The translations under genes were made by a program, and so were the position numbers. This document shows positions 1-9,442 of a stretch of DNA of 64,000 bases, piece by piece. The stretch's first letter is position 1. Each line of letters starts with the position of its first letter. The notes beneath the pieces were generated by a model that was given only the letters and a program-made list of their open reading frames with translations, had not been told where the DNA came from and made no database searches. The DNA comes from Phycisphaerae bacterium (GTDB taxonomy: Bacteria; Planctomycetota; Phycisphaerae; UBA1845; UTPLA1): positions 1 through 64,000 of the forward strand of contig DATEMU010000002.1 of the NCBI GenBank assembly GCA_035275405.1, read 5' to 3'.

Positions 1-1
1 C

Positions 2-1654
2 GACAACTGCGATCTGGTTGCCAACCCCGGTCAGGAGGATGGCGACAGCGACGGCGTGGGCGACGCCTGCGATAACTGCGTGGCGATTGCCAACCCCGGC
101 CAGGAGAACGGCGACGGCGATGCGTTCGGCGACGCCTGCGATAACTGTGACGACATTACCAATCCCGGTCAGGAGGACTGCGACTCCGACGGAATCGGCG
201 ACGCCTGCGAGCCGGATTGCGATACCGACGGCATCCCGGACGACTGTGAGGACAACCAGTCCGACTGCGACAGCGACGGGACGCTCGATGAATGTGAGCA
301 GGACTCCGACACCGACGGCATCCCGGATGACTGCGATGACTGTCCGAACGATCCCAACAAACAGACTGCCGGCGCGTGCGGCTGCGGCGTCTCCGACATG
401 GATACTGACAGCGACGGGACACCCGACTGCAACGACCTTTGTCCGGACGATCCCAACAAACAGATTGCCGGCGATTGCGGATGCGGCGTCGCGGATGTCG
501 ATGCCGACTCCGACGGAGTCCTGGATTGCGAAGACAACTGTCCGGTGGATTCAAACCCCGGCCAGGAAGACTGCGATACCGACGGCGAGGGCGATGCCTG
601 CGAATCCGACAGCGACTCGGACGGCGTTCCCGATGCCTGCGATATCTGTCAGGGCTTCGACGATGCCCAGGACGCCGACACCGACGGGATTCCGGACGGA
701 TGCGAGACCGGGGCCTGCTGCGGCGACTTCCAGAACAGTTGCGCGATCCTGTCCGAGGCGAACTGCCTTAAGTCCAATGGTAACTACCTGGGCGACGGCA
801 CGACCTGCGCGCAGGACGGCGACGGCGACGGCATTCCGGATTGTCGGGATTGCTGCCCGAATACACCGCCCGGCGCCATCGTCGACGAGAGCGGCTGCCA
901 AGACCTCAGCGCCGCAGCCGGCGGACCGTACCGGAGACGTTGTCCGGACACGCCCGTGATCGTGACCATCCCGCTGAATGGCAGCCGCACCGGCCAGATC
1001 TCGACGTGCGATTGCCCGAACGGCGCCGTGACGGTGGAGTGGACCATCGATTGCCCGGGCATCACGATTCTGAACGCGAACCAGGAAGACGCCGTGCTCC
1101 AGATCGATACGAGCATTACGGGATGTCCGCTGGATTGCGACGTGACGTTGACGGCCACACTGGAATGTGCGCCCGAGGGCGAGGCATCGCCCACGGGGGT
1201 CGTCGTTCAGCAGGTCTCGGCGACGGCTCAGGTCGCACTCTTTGACGACTGCAATAACAACGACATCGATGACGCCAGCGAGGTCGATTCGGACGGCGAC
1301 GGCATCATCGACGATTGCGACCAGGAAGAACCCGTGCCGCAACCGCTGCCCGGCGCCTGCTGTTTCCCCGACTCGACATGCGCGAGTGCGGCGGATGCGG
1401 CGGCCTGCTCCGCGGCGGGCGGCGTCTTCGCCGGTGCGGGCACCGACTGCTCGACCACAAGCTGCGAGTGCGGCCAGCCGGGCGGCGTCAGCCTGCTCTT
1501 CAGTACGCTCTCCTTCGCGCCGGTGTGCGGCGGGGGCTGCCTGATGATGATCCCGGCAACCGTTCTTGGATTCCTGACATTGCGGAGTACGCGGCGAACT
1601 CACAAGAAGCGGATGCGACGTGGTCGCAGCGATTCCAAGTCTGGAGGGCTGTAA
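2..1654 (+). CDS. Secreted TSP3-repeat protein with CGGGC C-terminal signal (5' partial)
   Basis: The reading frame is open from the first bases of the window, so the N terminus lies upstream. About the first 235 residues are thrombospondin type-3-like repeats (D-x-D-x-DG-x-x-D-x-C), which bind calcium in known families. Next come a GACC Cys-rich module, a domain beginning AGGPYRR, another acidic DSDGDG stretch and a second GACC module. The end is [15 protein letters not shown], a short hydrophobic stretch and a tail rich in Arg and Lys. This tail resembles the tripartite architecture of PEP-CTERM or MYXO-CTERM signals but matches neither motif. The last roughly 300 residues are almost identical to those of the next large gene. 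Likely a cell-surface structural or adhesive protein; exact function unknown. Confidence 0.85.
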   Translation, partial: DNCDLVANPGQEDGDSDGVGDACDNCVAIANPGQENGDGDAFGDACDNCDDITNPGQEDCDSDGIGDACEPDCDTDGIPDDCEDNQSDCDSDGTLDECEQDSDTDGIPDDCDDCPNDPNKQTAGACGCGVSDMDTDSDGTPDCNDLCPDDPNKQIAGDCGCGVADVDADSDGVLDCEDNCPVDSNPGQEDCDTDGEGDACESDSDSDGVPDACDICQGFDDAQDADTDGIPDGCETGACCGDFQNSCAILSEANCLKSNGNYLGDGTTCAQDGDGDGIPDCRDCCPNTPPGAIVDESGCQDLSAAAGGPYRRRCPDTPVIVTIPLNGSRTGQISTCDCPNGAVTVEWTIDCPGITILNANQEDAVLQIDTSITGCPLDCDVTLTATLECAPEGEASPTGVVVQQVSATAQVALFDDCNNNDIDDASEVDSDGDGIIDDCDQEEPVPQPLPGACCFPDSTCASAADAAACSAAGGVFAGAGTDCSTTSCECGQPGGVSLLFSTLSFAPVCGGGCLMMIPATVLGFLTLRSTRRTHKKRMRRGRSDSKSGGL

Positions 1655-1680
1655 AGCTGAGAATCGAGGTTGGGGAAGAA

Positions 1681-1706
1681 GCCTGGGGGCGCATCGCGCC
1701 CCAGGC
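1681..1706 (+). terminator. GC-rich hairpin downstream of the first large gene
   Basis: GCCTGGGGGCGC and GCGCCCCAGGC are complementary around an ATC loop with one bulged G, starting 27 bases after the stop codon. No T-run follows, so a classical intrinsic terminator is uncertain; it may just be a repeat hairpin. The rest of 1707-1997 shows no convincing gene. Confidence 0.35.
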
Positions 1707-1997
1707 AGGGCGGAGGCGATGGCAGCCTCCCCCCATGGCTCACTGCCTGATTGGCGAGGAGCCGTCCCAACCTGAGTTTCGCTGCGGCCAAGAGCGGTGC
1801 CGGGGGAACCGACTTCCAACGACGCTTGACTGTTAACGCACAGGAGGCCCGACTCGGTGGAATCGTCGGGAAACGCGGGCCCTTCGATAGCACCAACGTC
1901 CGGGCCGCTTATCGCCCCCGCAATGCCCCTTTTCGGGCACATCTAAGTCCCAATAAGCTGTTTTGATAAATTTGGTTATTTGCCGGTCCTTTTCTGT

Positions 1998-2025
1998 TTG
2001 ACAGCCTTTTGGGTTAGGGTACAAT
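1998..2025 (+). promoter_or_regulatory. Sigma70-type promoter of surface cassette 2
   Basis: TTGACA (1998-2003), 16-nt spacer, TACAAT (2020-2025). Equivalent promoters stand at the same distance before the two following large genes. Confidence 0.7.
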
Positions 2026-2030
2026 TCTCA

Positions 2031-2217
2031 GGAAGCGTAACGGAGGAGGAAAGCCCATCGACGGGCTTCCGATCCAATTCTCACCTCGCAGGGGACGGGA
2101 TCCACAAAACTCAGGCGTTTGATCGCAGTCGACGGCTCGACAGGCGGCGACGACCGGCTTATTGTCGCGGTTCTCATTGAGATTCGCACTCGGATGAAAG
2201 TTCCGTACGGAGGATTT
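2031..2217 (+). promoter_or_regulatory. Conserved 5' leader of cassette 2
   Basis: About 190 nt separate the -10 box from the ATG at 2218. The leader holds GGAAGCGTAACGGAGGA, then a hairpin-forming stretch (GCCCATCGACGGGC), then TTCTCACCTCGCAGGGGAC. The first and last boxes recur in order in the leaders at 4850 and 9450, and all three leaders have nearly equal length. A structured regulatory RNA or a processing signal is possible. The sequence does not match any riboswitch I know. Confidence 0.55.
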
Positions 2218-4248
2218 ATGTTTGGCTTCGGTAAAAATTGTCAGCGGACCATTTCCAAGGGCTGTAAGAAGTCATCCAAGGGCAACGGGGTCCTAATCCT
2301 CGCCGCCGCCTTGACGTTGGGCTTGTCGTCGTCGGCCAGTGCACAATGCTCAACGACGTGCGGCCCAGGCGACACAGTGGCGGTGTTTGGATTCAGCACC
2401 ATGAACAGCAATGCCCCGGCCAACGGACTGACGCTGTCGGTGACCGACACGGGCATGACGACGCCCGGGGGCAATGTGCTCGTCGACTTTACATTCCGTG
2501 CATTATCCAATACGGATTTGCAAGGGATGTCCGCCGTGTGGTTCGACGACCGCTGCACTCCCACGCCTCCCCTCCTGACCCTCGCTGACATCATTGGCGA
2601 TAATTCCAACGGCCATGTCGTTACGTTTTCGCCGGGCGCGTCGCCAGGCGATCCACCGAACAGCTCAAACGTCTGTCCGGACTTTGTTACGACGGATTCA
2701 TTCTCGGCCGACGCCGACAGCGGCAGCGGTTGCGGCGGCGGCGTGTGCAGAGTTGACCCCGGCGAGTTTCTGACGGTTCGTTTTTCGTTGCAGACCGGCA
2801 AGACATATTGCGACGTGATTAACTGCATGCAACAGGCCCGGGAACTCCCCGCAGCCCGCCCAGGATGCGTTGATGCCCAGTCGATTGCAGGGTTGCGCGT
2901 AGCCGTGAACCTCGATTTCCCGGGACAGGGCTCTTCGGCGATGAACGGGCCGTGTGCCTTTATCGGCGGTGACTGCGATGAGGATGGAACGCCGGACGAA
3001 TGCGAGCTGAGCTGCTCCGGGGCAGGCGGTTTCTGCGATATCTTTCCGGATTGCGGCGGGTCAACGGATTGCAATACCAACGATGTTCCGGATGAATGCG
3101 AAATGGATGTTTGCGACGACGGAGATCCCTGCACCGCCGACAGTTGCAACAGTGGCGCCTGCGTCCATACACCCATTCCCGGCTGCTGCAACGATTCCAC
3201 GGACTGCGACGACGGGCTCTTCTGCAACGGCGAGGAGACCTGCGTGGGCGGCGTGTGCGTGGATGGGCCTGACCCTTGTCCGCCCGGCACGACTTGTAAC
3301 GAGGAGTCTGACACCTGCGACCCGACCGGGGCCTGCTGCGGCGACTTCCAGAACAGTTGCGCCATTCTATCCGAGGTGAACTGCAACGATGCCAATGGTG
3401 AATATCTGGGCGACGGCACCACCTGCGATCAGGACGGTGACAGCGACGGCGTCTCCGACTGTATCGATTGCTGCCCAAGTTCACCGCCTGGCGCCATCGT
3501 CGACGAGACCGGCTGCCAGGATGTCGGCGCCAACGCCGGCGGACCGTACCGGAGGGCCTGTCCGGATTCGCCCGTGATCGTGGCGGTTCCGCTGAATGGC
3601 AGCCGCTCCGGCCAGATCTCGACGTGCGATTGCCCGGAAGGCACCTTGACGGTGGAGTGGACGATTGATTGCCCGGGCATCACGATCCTGAACGCGAACC
3701 AGGATAACGCCATGCTCCAGATCGATACGAGCATTACGGGCTGTCCGCTGGATTGCGACGTGACGTTGACGGCCACACTGGAATGTGCGCCCGCGGGCGA
3801 GGCAACGCCCACGGGGGTCGTTGTCCAGCAGGCGTCGGCGACGGCTCAGGTCGCGCTTTTTGACGACTGCAATGGCAACGCCATCGATGACGCCAGCGAG
3901 GTCGATTCGGACGGCGACGGCATCATCGACGATTGCGAAGAAGAGCCGGTGCCGCAGCCGACGCCACCCGGCGCCTGCTGCTTCCCGGATGCGACATGCG
4001 CGAGTGCGGCGGATGCGACGGCCTGCTCCGCGGCGGGCGGCGTCTTCGCCGGTGCGGGCACCGACTGCTCGACCACGAGCTGCGAGTGCGGCCAGCCCGG
4101 CGGCGTCAGCCTGCTCTTCACCACGCTTTCCTACGCACCCGTGTGCGGCGGGGGTTGTCTGATGATGATTCCGGTAACGTACATTGGATTTTTGACGCTA
4201 CGCGGCCGGCGGCGGCATCGACATAAGTCAAGGCCCCGCTGTCGCTAA
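2218..4248 (+). CDS. Secreted Ca-binding repeat protein, cassette 2, with CGGGC C-terminal signal
   Basis: Start chosen at 2218 (MFGFGK) behind GGAGG at 2209-2213, rather than at earlier in-frame ATGs. A long basic n-region and hydrophobic core end near residue 42 (SASAQ), giving a signal peptide. Residues about 45-250 form an N-terminal domain related to that of the next large protein. Then come Cys/Asp-rich stretches (DGDPC, DCDDG), a GACC module, the AGGPYRR domain, an acidic DSDGDG loop and a second GACC module. The end is CGGGC (643-647), a hydrophobic stretch and an Arg-rich tail. Followed at 28 bp by a small hydrophobic peptide gene and then a lipoprotein gene. Likely a surface-anchored structural protein; role not known. 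Confidence 0.85.
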   Translation: MFGFGKNCQRTISKGCKKSSKGNGVLILAAALTLGLSSSASAQCSTTCGPGDTVAVFGFSTMNSNAPANGLTLSVTDTGMTTPGGNVLVDFTFRALSNTDLQGMSAVWFDDRCTPTPPLLTLADIIGDNSNGHVVTFSPGASPGDPPNSSNVCPDFVTTDSFSADADSGSGCGGGVCRVDPGEFLTVRFSLQTGKTYCDVINCMQQARELPAARPGCVDAQSIAGLRVAVNLDFPGQGSSAMNGPCAFIGGDCDEDGTPDECELSCSGAGGFCDIFPDCGGSTDCNTNDVPDECEMDVCDDGDPCTADSCNSGACVHTPIPGCCNDSTDCDDGLFCNGEETCVGGVCVDGPDPCPPGTTCNEESDTCDPTGACCGDFQNSCAILSEVNCNDANGEYLGDGTTCDQDGDSDGVSDCIDCCPSSPPGAIVDETGCQDVGANAGGPYRRACPDSPVIVAVPLNGSRSGQISTCDCPEGTLTVEWTIDCPGITILNANQDNAMLQIDTSITGCPLDCDVTLTATLECAPAGEATPTGVVVQQASATAQVALFDDCNGNAIDDASEVDSDGDGIIDDCEEEPVPQPTPPGACCFPDATCASAADATACSAAGGVFAGAGTDCSTTSCECGQPGGVSLLFTTLSYAPVCGGGCLMMIPVTYIGFLTLRGRRRHRHKSRPRCR

Positions 4249-4276
4249 CCGAATACTCTCGCTGGAGGATACTTTT

Positions 4277-4423
4277 ATGGACCAGACTCTGGAACCGATC
4301 ACCCAATTGTTCTTGAACATCTTTCCGCAGCCGTTCTTCTTGACGATGTTGGATGTCATCGCCGTGGTGTTTGAAGCCATTTTCGGCTTTTTCGGATTGA
4401 ATGTCGGCTTTGTAGCGGTTTAG
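4277..4423 (+). CDS. Small hydrophobic peptide of the surface cassette (48 aa)
   Basis: An ORF of 48 codons starting MDQTLEPITQLFLNIF and ending IFGFFGLNVGFVAV, behind GGAGG (4264-4268) with 8-nt spacing. It is strongly hydrophobic, rich in Phe, with one predicted membrane or interfacial helix. The same sequence, with a frameshift and an internal amber codon, lies after the fourth large gene, and a fragment lies after the third. Homology between copies at amino-acid level shows that this was a real gene. Position between the large protein and the lipoprotein suggests an accessory role in sorting or assembly (inference). Confidence 0.7.
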   Translation: MDQTLEPITQLFLNIFPQPFFLTMLDVIAVVFEAIFGFFGLNVGFVAV

Positions 4424-4447
4424 TTCGCGGCCGATAAGGAGTTCAAA

Positions 4448-4666
4448 ATGCGTAATCGCTCGACTGTTCGCCGTCGAATGGGTCGCTGGATCAGCACCGT
4501 CGTCTGTGTTGTGATGATCGCGCCCTTGACGGGGTGCGCCTTCACCATCCCCGGCATCGTGGGATTCACGGCGGTGAGTTCGGTCTTTGGCGCCTTTCTC
4601 GGACTCATGCCGCTCCGATCGCAGGTCGGTACGGTGATCCGCGACGGCTTTGTCAGCATCTTCTAG
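4448..4666 (+). CDS. Small lipoprotein of the surface cassette (72 aa)
   Basis: Start at 4448 behind AAGGAG (4436-4441). The N terminus is very basic (RNRSTVRRRMGRW), followed by a hydrophobic core and a lipobox LTGC, so cleavage and lipidation are predicted at the Cys. The mature part is only about 43 residues, hydrophobic, ending MPLRSQVGTVIRDGFVSIF. A paralogue with nearly the same residues is at 15754. The family is not one I recognise. It follows the small hydrophobic peptide by 24 bp and is probably in the same transcript. Confidence 0.8.
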   Translation: MRNRSTVRRRMGRWISTVVCVVMIAPLTGCAFTIPGIVGFTAVSSVFGAFLGLMPLRSQVGTVIRDGFVSIF

Positions 4667-4714
4667 GACGGCTCTTGCTCGCACACTGGCAGGGCATGGA
4701 TGGTCCGTCTACGC

Positions 4715-4736
4715 GCCCCCTTTATAAAGTGGGGGC
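4715..4736 (+). terminator. Hairpin after cassette 2
   Basis: GCCCCC (4715-4720) pairs with GGGGGC (4731-4736) around an AT-rich loop region, 48 bases after the lipoprotein stop. It lies between cassettes 2 and 3 and lacks a clear T-run. It is a candidate cassette-end terminator only. Confidence 0.35.
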
Positions 4737-4814
4737 CGGGATCGTCTCGCACATCATTTCGCTACGAAACAACTCTCCGGGTTCGCAAGGCATCATCGTT
4801 TCCACAAGAGTCGT

Positions 4815-4843
4815 TTGACCGCCGTATGTGCTTGCGCTAGAAT
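4815..4843 (+). promoter_or_regulatory. Sigma70-type promoter of surface cassette 3
   Basis: TTGACC (4815-4820), 17-nt spacer, TAGAAT (4838-4843). Confidence 0.7.
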
Positions 4844-4849
4844 AGTTTG

Positions 4850-5040
4850 AGAAGCGATACGGAGGAAGTCAGTCCAATTCCGGAGCGGTCGATCCCATTT
4901 TCAACTCGCCGAGAATGGAACTTTTACAAACAGTCGCTCACCTGCGTTGACCACGCCGATCGCCGCAACTACAGACCTCAAGTGTCGTTTCTCCTTGCGC
5001 TTTTTCGAACTCGGTGAGCCCATTGGTAGCGGGAGGTCCT
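4850..5040 (+). promoter_or_regulatory. Conserved 5' leader of cassette 3
   Basis: Contains GAGAAGCGATACGGAGGAAG and, after a short variable stretch (CCGGAGCGGTCGATCC), TTTTCAACTCGCCGAGAATGG, matching the two boxes of the other leaders. The distance from -10 box to ATG is about 200 nt. GGGAGG (5031-5036) is the ribosome binding site. Confidence 0.55.
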
Positions 5041-8000
5041 ATGTTCGGTTTCGGCAAAATCATGAGTGGTTGTCACAGCAGATGTAAAGCCGCGTCACGA
5101 GCCAGGGCGATCCTGATCCTCGTCCCCGCGCTGTTGCTGGGCCACAACGGGTCGGCGAAGGCCGAAATTTTTCCGTTTCGAACGGTGCAGGGAAACCCTC
5201 CGATCATCCTGCCGGGCGTGACGGTCAACGTCCACCAGGGCGCTGGTGACACCGTCGAGTTTACCTTCGTCAACATCTGCAGTTCGAGCACCACCGCCCA
5301 GATCAAGGAGATCGCCTTTGCCGATCCTTGCACGCCCGGCGTTATCGTGCTCAACAGCGCCGCAATCGGGCCCGAGAATACTCCCGGCTGTACTCAGACG
5401 CAGACTCACAATGCCTGTCCGCCGACGAGCAATCCCCCTTGCGTCAACTATACGGTTGGCGGAAACCTTTCCCTGAATTTCGAGTGTCCGTTTGGGCCGA
5501 ACATCGTGGTCCAGCCGGCAAATAACGATGGATCCATCGATAAAGGTGAATCCCTGACCGTCATATTCACCTTGAACCTCCAAGTCGGTGAAACGGCGGC
5601 TCAAGCGTTCGACCGGCTTCTGGCCTGTATGACGGGAGCGAGTTTTGATCCTTGCGTCCCCGGTTTGCGCGTGGGGTTCAAGTTTCAGGGTGGCGATCAA
5701 GGCGGCGGCGGGGCAAATGCCATCAATATTCCCTTTGCGTTTCCGCCCGAGGATTGCAACGAAAACGGCATTCCAGACGTCTGCGACATCAGTTGCAACG
5801 GTTTCAACGGCTTTTGCCAGGTTTTTAACCCGCTCTGCGGGCAATTTCCCGGCGGCTTCGGCGTACCGACACCGACCAATGTTCTCGCCACGCCGGCGCA
5901 ACTTTGCCCGGGCGGCACCTCTTCGCTTTCCGCTGAAACCGTCGCGGGCAACACGCTCGAATGGTTCGTCGGATCCTGCGGCGGACAGATTGACCCCTTC
6001 GCCACTGGCTCCCCGGTGAGCACCGACGTGTTAACCCAGACCACGACGTTTTTCGTTCGCGCCAAATCGTCCACTGACTGTTTCAGCAGTTGCGCGCAGG
6101 TCACCGTCACCGTCGACGATACGACTCCGCCGGATGTCACGTGCCCGGCAGGTACAAGTGCGTCGGCCGATGCCACTTGCATGGCCGCGGTCCCCAACTA
6201 CGTTCCCGACGTAACTGCCGGCGACAATTGTTCCCTCGCCGGAAACCTGGTGATTACGCAGAGCCCGACGGCCGGCACGCTGGTAGGCCTCGGCGCGACT
6301 CTGGTTACCGTGACCGTCACGGACGAGGCCGACAACTCGTCGATGTGCCAGGTCTCATTCACCGTCAACGACACGACCACGCCTGTTATCACGTCGTGCG
6401 GTCCGAACCAAAGCGCGTCGGCCAATGCGTCGTGCATGGCGCCGGTTCCGGACTTTATCGCCGGCGTGGTCGCTTCCGACAATTGCGCGACGATTGATCG
6501 CTCCCTGGGAACCATCTCACAGAACCCGGCGGCCGGAACCCTGGTCGGAATCGGGCCGCACACGATCACCGTCACGGTGAGCGACAATGCGACGCCGCCC
6601 AATACGGCCACGTGCACCGCGACGTTTACGGTCAATGACACGACCGGACCAACGATCACGACCTGTCCCACTGCGGTGACGGTGTTTGCAGATGCGAATT
6701 GCAATGCCCTCGTGCCGGATCTGACGCCGATGGTCGTGGCGACCGACAACTGTACGCTGGCAGGCGACCTCATCGTTGACCAGACCCCGGTGGCCGGTTC
6801 ACCGCTGATGGGACTGGGATTGACGCCGATTCATATCACGGTCACCGACCCGGGCAGCGCCCTTATCGCGGAATGCGATACTAGCGTGACGGTCGTGGAC
6901 AATATGCCCCCGGCGATCGACACGTGCGCCGGCCCGCAGAACATTCCGGCCAACCAGCCGTTGTGCACGGCCTTGATCCCCGACTTGAGAAACGGCGTCG
7001 CGGCGACGGACAACTGCGATTTCACGGTCTCGCAAGTTCCGGCCCCCGGAACATCCGTCGCCCTGGGACCCCATGACGTCACGCTGACGGTCACCGACCC
7101 CGCGAACCAGACGGACAGCTGCCTCACGACGGTCACGGTTGTCGACGTGACTCCACCGGCGATTGGGCAGTGCGCGCCTTCGCAAATGGCGGTGGCCGAC
7201 TCGAGTTGTGAAGCGACGGTGCCGGACTTCACAGGCGGCGTGAGCGCCACCGACGATTGTTCGGCGGTCCCGAATTTGACAGTCACGCAGGTTCCTGTCG
7301 CCGGGACGGTCGTCGGCGTCGGTATGCATACCGTTACTATCACCGTCAGCGACGAGGCGATGCCTCCGAATACCAACATGTGTACGACGACGTTCACGGT
7401 CAACGACACGACGGCGCCCAACTTCGTTCAGTGTGCGGACGATCAAATGGCCACTGCGGACGGGGACTGTCAGGCGGCCGTGCCCGACTTTACTGGCGGC
7501 AACCTGGTCGTTGGCGATAACTGCAGCAGCACGGGTGAGGGCACGCTGACGATCACCCAGAGTCCATTGGCAGGTTCGCTGGTCGGTACGGGCGTTACCG
7601 TCGTGACGATTACGGCCGAGGACGATGCCGGCAACACGGAGACTTGCACGGCGACGTTTACCGTCAACGACACGACGCCGCCGGTTATCATATGCCCTGC
7701 ATCGATCGACCAACCCTCTGATCCGGAAATGTGCGGCGCGAGCATTAACTATCCGCCGCCCGGAGTCAGCGACAACTGCGCCAATCGCGGCGATTGCGGC
7801 CCCGTGATGGTGAATTGCGAACTTCCTCCGGGATCGTTCTTCCCCGTGGGCACGACGACGGTCACCTGTACGGCAACCGACTGCACGGGCAACACGGCGT
7901 CTTGTAGCTTTACCATCACTGTCAATGACACCGATTCGGATAGTGACGGCGTCCCCAACTGTATGGACGATTGTCCCGCCACGCCGCCCGATCAACGGCC

Positions 8001-9111
8001 GATCGACTCGGCCGGTTGCTCCTGTCTCCAGGCACAGCAACAACTAGACCCCCTGGATGTCGACGACGACGGAGTTCCCGATGCCTGCGACAACTGTGTG
8101 GACGTATTTAATCCCGGCCAGGAAGACTGCGACAGCGACGGCATGGGCGACGCCTGCGAGCCCGACGGCGACTCGGACGGTATCCCGGATGATTGTGACG
8201 TGGGCGCGTGCTGTGGCGACTTCGCAAGTAGTTGCGCCATTCTATCCGAAGCGAACTGCATCAATTCCAATGGCACCTATCTGGGGGACGGCACGATCTG
8301 CGCGCAAGACAGTGACAGCGACGGCGTCTCCGATTGTCTCGACTGCTGCCCGGATACACCGCCCGGCGGGAACATCGACGCGTCCGGCTGTCAGGGGATC
8401 GACGCCAATGCCGGCGGACCCTATCAGAGGCAGTGTCCGGACCCGCCCGGCATCGTGAGCGTGCCGCTGCTGGGCATCCCGTCCGGTCAGATTTCGACGT
8501 GCACGTGCGCGGAGGGCGTTGTGTCGTCCCTGTGGACGACGAATTGCCCGGGAGCGACGATTCTGAATCCGACGCAGGCCAATGCCACGCTCCAGGTCGA
8601 TACGCGAGTATCGGGCTGCCCGCTAGCCTGCGAGGTGACATTGACCGTTACGCTGGGCTGTTTGGACGAAGGACCCACCGGGGCCGCTGTACTCACGGCG
8701 TCGGCGACGGCCCAAGTCTCCCTTTTTGACGACTGCAATAATAACGGCATCCCGGACACCGACGAAGTTGATTCAGACGGCGACGGCTTGATCGACGATT
8801 GCGATCCGGACGGACCGGCCGGGCAGGCGATCGGTGCCTGTTGTTTTATGGACTCCACTTGCCAGCCTGTGCAGGGAGCGACTCCAGATGCGGCAGCAGC
8901 CCTCTGCACGTCCTTGGGAGGCAATTTCGCGGGTGATGGCACTGACTGCCTAACGACGAGCTGCCAGTGCGGGCAGCCGGGCGAAATCAGCCTGTTGTTC
9001 ACTACGCTGTCCTTCGCGCCGGTGTGCGGCGGGGGTTGTCTGATGATGATCCCGCTTACCGTCCTTGGATTCCTGAAACTTCGCAGCCAGCGGAAGGCGA
9101 GGTCCAGTTGA
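5041..9111 (+). CDS. Giant secreted HYR-repeat protein, cassette 3, with CGGGC C-terminal signal
   Basis: 1356 residues. Start at MFGFGK, as in cassette 2. A signal peptide ends near AKAE (about residue 41). Residues about 42-240 form an N-terminal domain related to cassette 2. An Ig-like segment follows (about 280-355). Then come seven HYR-like repeats of about 86 residues, each opening near V-N-D-T-T-P-P and carrying a D-N-C in the middle. After these are TSP3-like Asp repeats, GACC module, AGGPYQR domain, a second Cys module, and CGGGC (1329-1333) with hydrophobic segment and SQRKARSS tail. HYR domains are Ig-like folds linked to adhesion. The two small cassette genes that should follow are reduced to a relic. 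Confidence 0.85.
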   Translation: MFGFGKIMSGCHSRCKAASRARAILILVPALLLGHNGSAKAEIFPFRTVQGNPPIILPGVTVNVHQGAGDTVEFTFVNICSSSTTAQIKEIAFADPCTPGVIVLNSAAIGPENTPGCTQTQTHNACPPTSNPPCVNYTVGGNLSLNFECPFGPNIVVQPANNDGSIDKGESLTVIFTLNLQVGETAAQAFDRLLACMTGASFDPCVPGLRVGFKFQGGDQGGGGANAINIPFAFPPEDCNENGIPDVCDISCNGFNGFCQVFNPLCGQFPGGFGVPTPTNVLATPAQLCPGGTSSLSAETVAGNTLEWFVGSCGGQIDPFATGSPVSTDVLTQTTTFFVRAKSSTDCFSSCAQVTVTVDDTTPPDVTCPAGTSASADATCMAAVPNYVPDVTAGDNCSLAGNLVITQSPTAGTLVGLGATLVTVTVTDEADNSSMCQVSFTVNDTTTPVITSCGPNQSASANASCMAPVPDFIAGVVASDNCATIDRSLGTISQNPAAGTLVGIGPHTITVTVSDNATPPNTATCTATFTVNDTTGPTITTCPTAVTVFADANCNALVPDLTPMVVATDNCTLAGDLIVDQTPVAGSPLMGLGLTPIHITVTDPGSALIAECDTSVTVVDNMPPAIDTCAGPQNIPANQPLCTALIPDLRNGVAATDNCDFTVSQVPAPGTSVALGPHDVTLTVTDPANQTDSCLTTVTVVDVTPPAIGQCAPSQMAVADSSCEATVPDFTGGVSATDDCSAVPNLTVTQVPVAGTVVGVGMHTVTITVSDEAMPPNTNMCTTTFTVNDTTAPNFVQCADDQMATADGDCQAAVPDFTGGNLVVGDNCSSTGEGTLTITQSPLAGSLVGTGVTVVTITAEDDAGNTETCTATFTVNDTTPPVIICPASIDQPSDPEMCGASINYPPPGVSDNCANRGDCGPVMVNCELPPGSFFPVGTTTVTCTATDCTGNTASCSFTITVNDTDSDSDGVPNCMDDCPATPPDQRPIDSAGCSCLQAQQQLDPLDVDDDGVPDACDNCVDVFNPGQEDCDSDGMGDACEPDGDSDGIPDDCDVGACCGDFASSCAILSEANCINSNGTYLGDGTICAQDSDSDGVSDCLDCCPDTPPGGNIDASGCQGIDANAGGPYQRQCPDPPGIVSVPLLGIPSGQISTCTCAEGVVSSLWTTNCPGATILNPTQANATLQVDTRVSGCPLACEVTLTVTLGCLDEGPTGAAVLTASATAQVSLFDDCNNNGIPDTDEVDSDGDGLIDDCDPDGPAGQAIGACCFMDSTCQPVQGATPDAAAALCTSLGGNFAGDGTDCLTTSCQCGQPGEISLLFTTLSFAPVCGGGCLMMIPLTVLGFLKLRSQRKARSS

Positions 9112-9139
9112 AATTGACTGCGTACCTCGCTTGAAGTCC

Positions 9140-9276
9140 CTGGAGCCGATCAGGCCATCCCCCGAATCGTGGAATTCGTGGCGGTAAGTGCGGACTCCCT
9201 GACCTTTTGCGGACTCATGCGCTCCGGTCGCAGGTCGGCTCGTTGATCCGCGACACCATTGTCCGCATTTTCCAAG
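9140..9276 (+). pseudogene. Fused relic of the small peptide and lipoprotein genes
   Basis: CTGGAGCCGATCA (9140-9152) matches the start of the 48-residue peptide gene. From CATCCCCCGAATCGTGG onward the sequence follows the second half of the lipoprotein gene, up to GTCCGCATTTTCC where the functional copy ends in a stop. One base is missing after GGACTCATG, which shifts the frame, and the original stop codon is lost. So an internal deletion joined the two small genes and the result then decayed. Read by eye against the copies at 4277-4666. Confidence 0.7.
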
Positions 9277-9412
9277 ATCGACTCCGCGCGCTTATGGGAA
9301 CCCTCGGCAATTGCTGAGCCGTGCGCCTTTTTCGAGACGCTGCGATCGTCGCGCACCGCGCCAATTGCTTCACATTGGAGCCTCCGAGGCTACGCCGGTC
9401 GTTACGATTCGA

Positions 9413-9442
9413 TTGACTGTCTGTATATACTTGCGTTAAAAT
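9413..9442 (+). promoter_or_regulatory. Sigma70-type promoter of surface cassette 4
   Basis: TTGACT (9413-9418), 18-nt spacer, TAAAAT (9437-9442). Confidence 0.65.

Noticed and set aside
551..1942. A 463-codon minus-strand frame across the first giant gene
   Set aside because: No signal or known motif, and the + frame encodes the clear TSP3 and GACC modules.
2031..2217. Cyclic-di-GMP (GEMM) riboswitch in the cassette leader
   Set aside because: The conserved boxes do not fit the GEMM core, so I report only an unassigned conserved leader.
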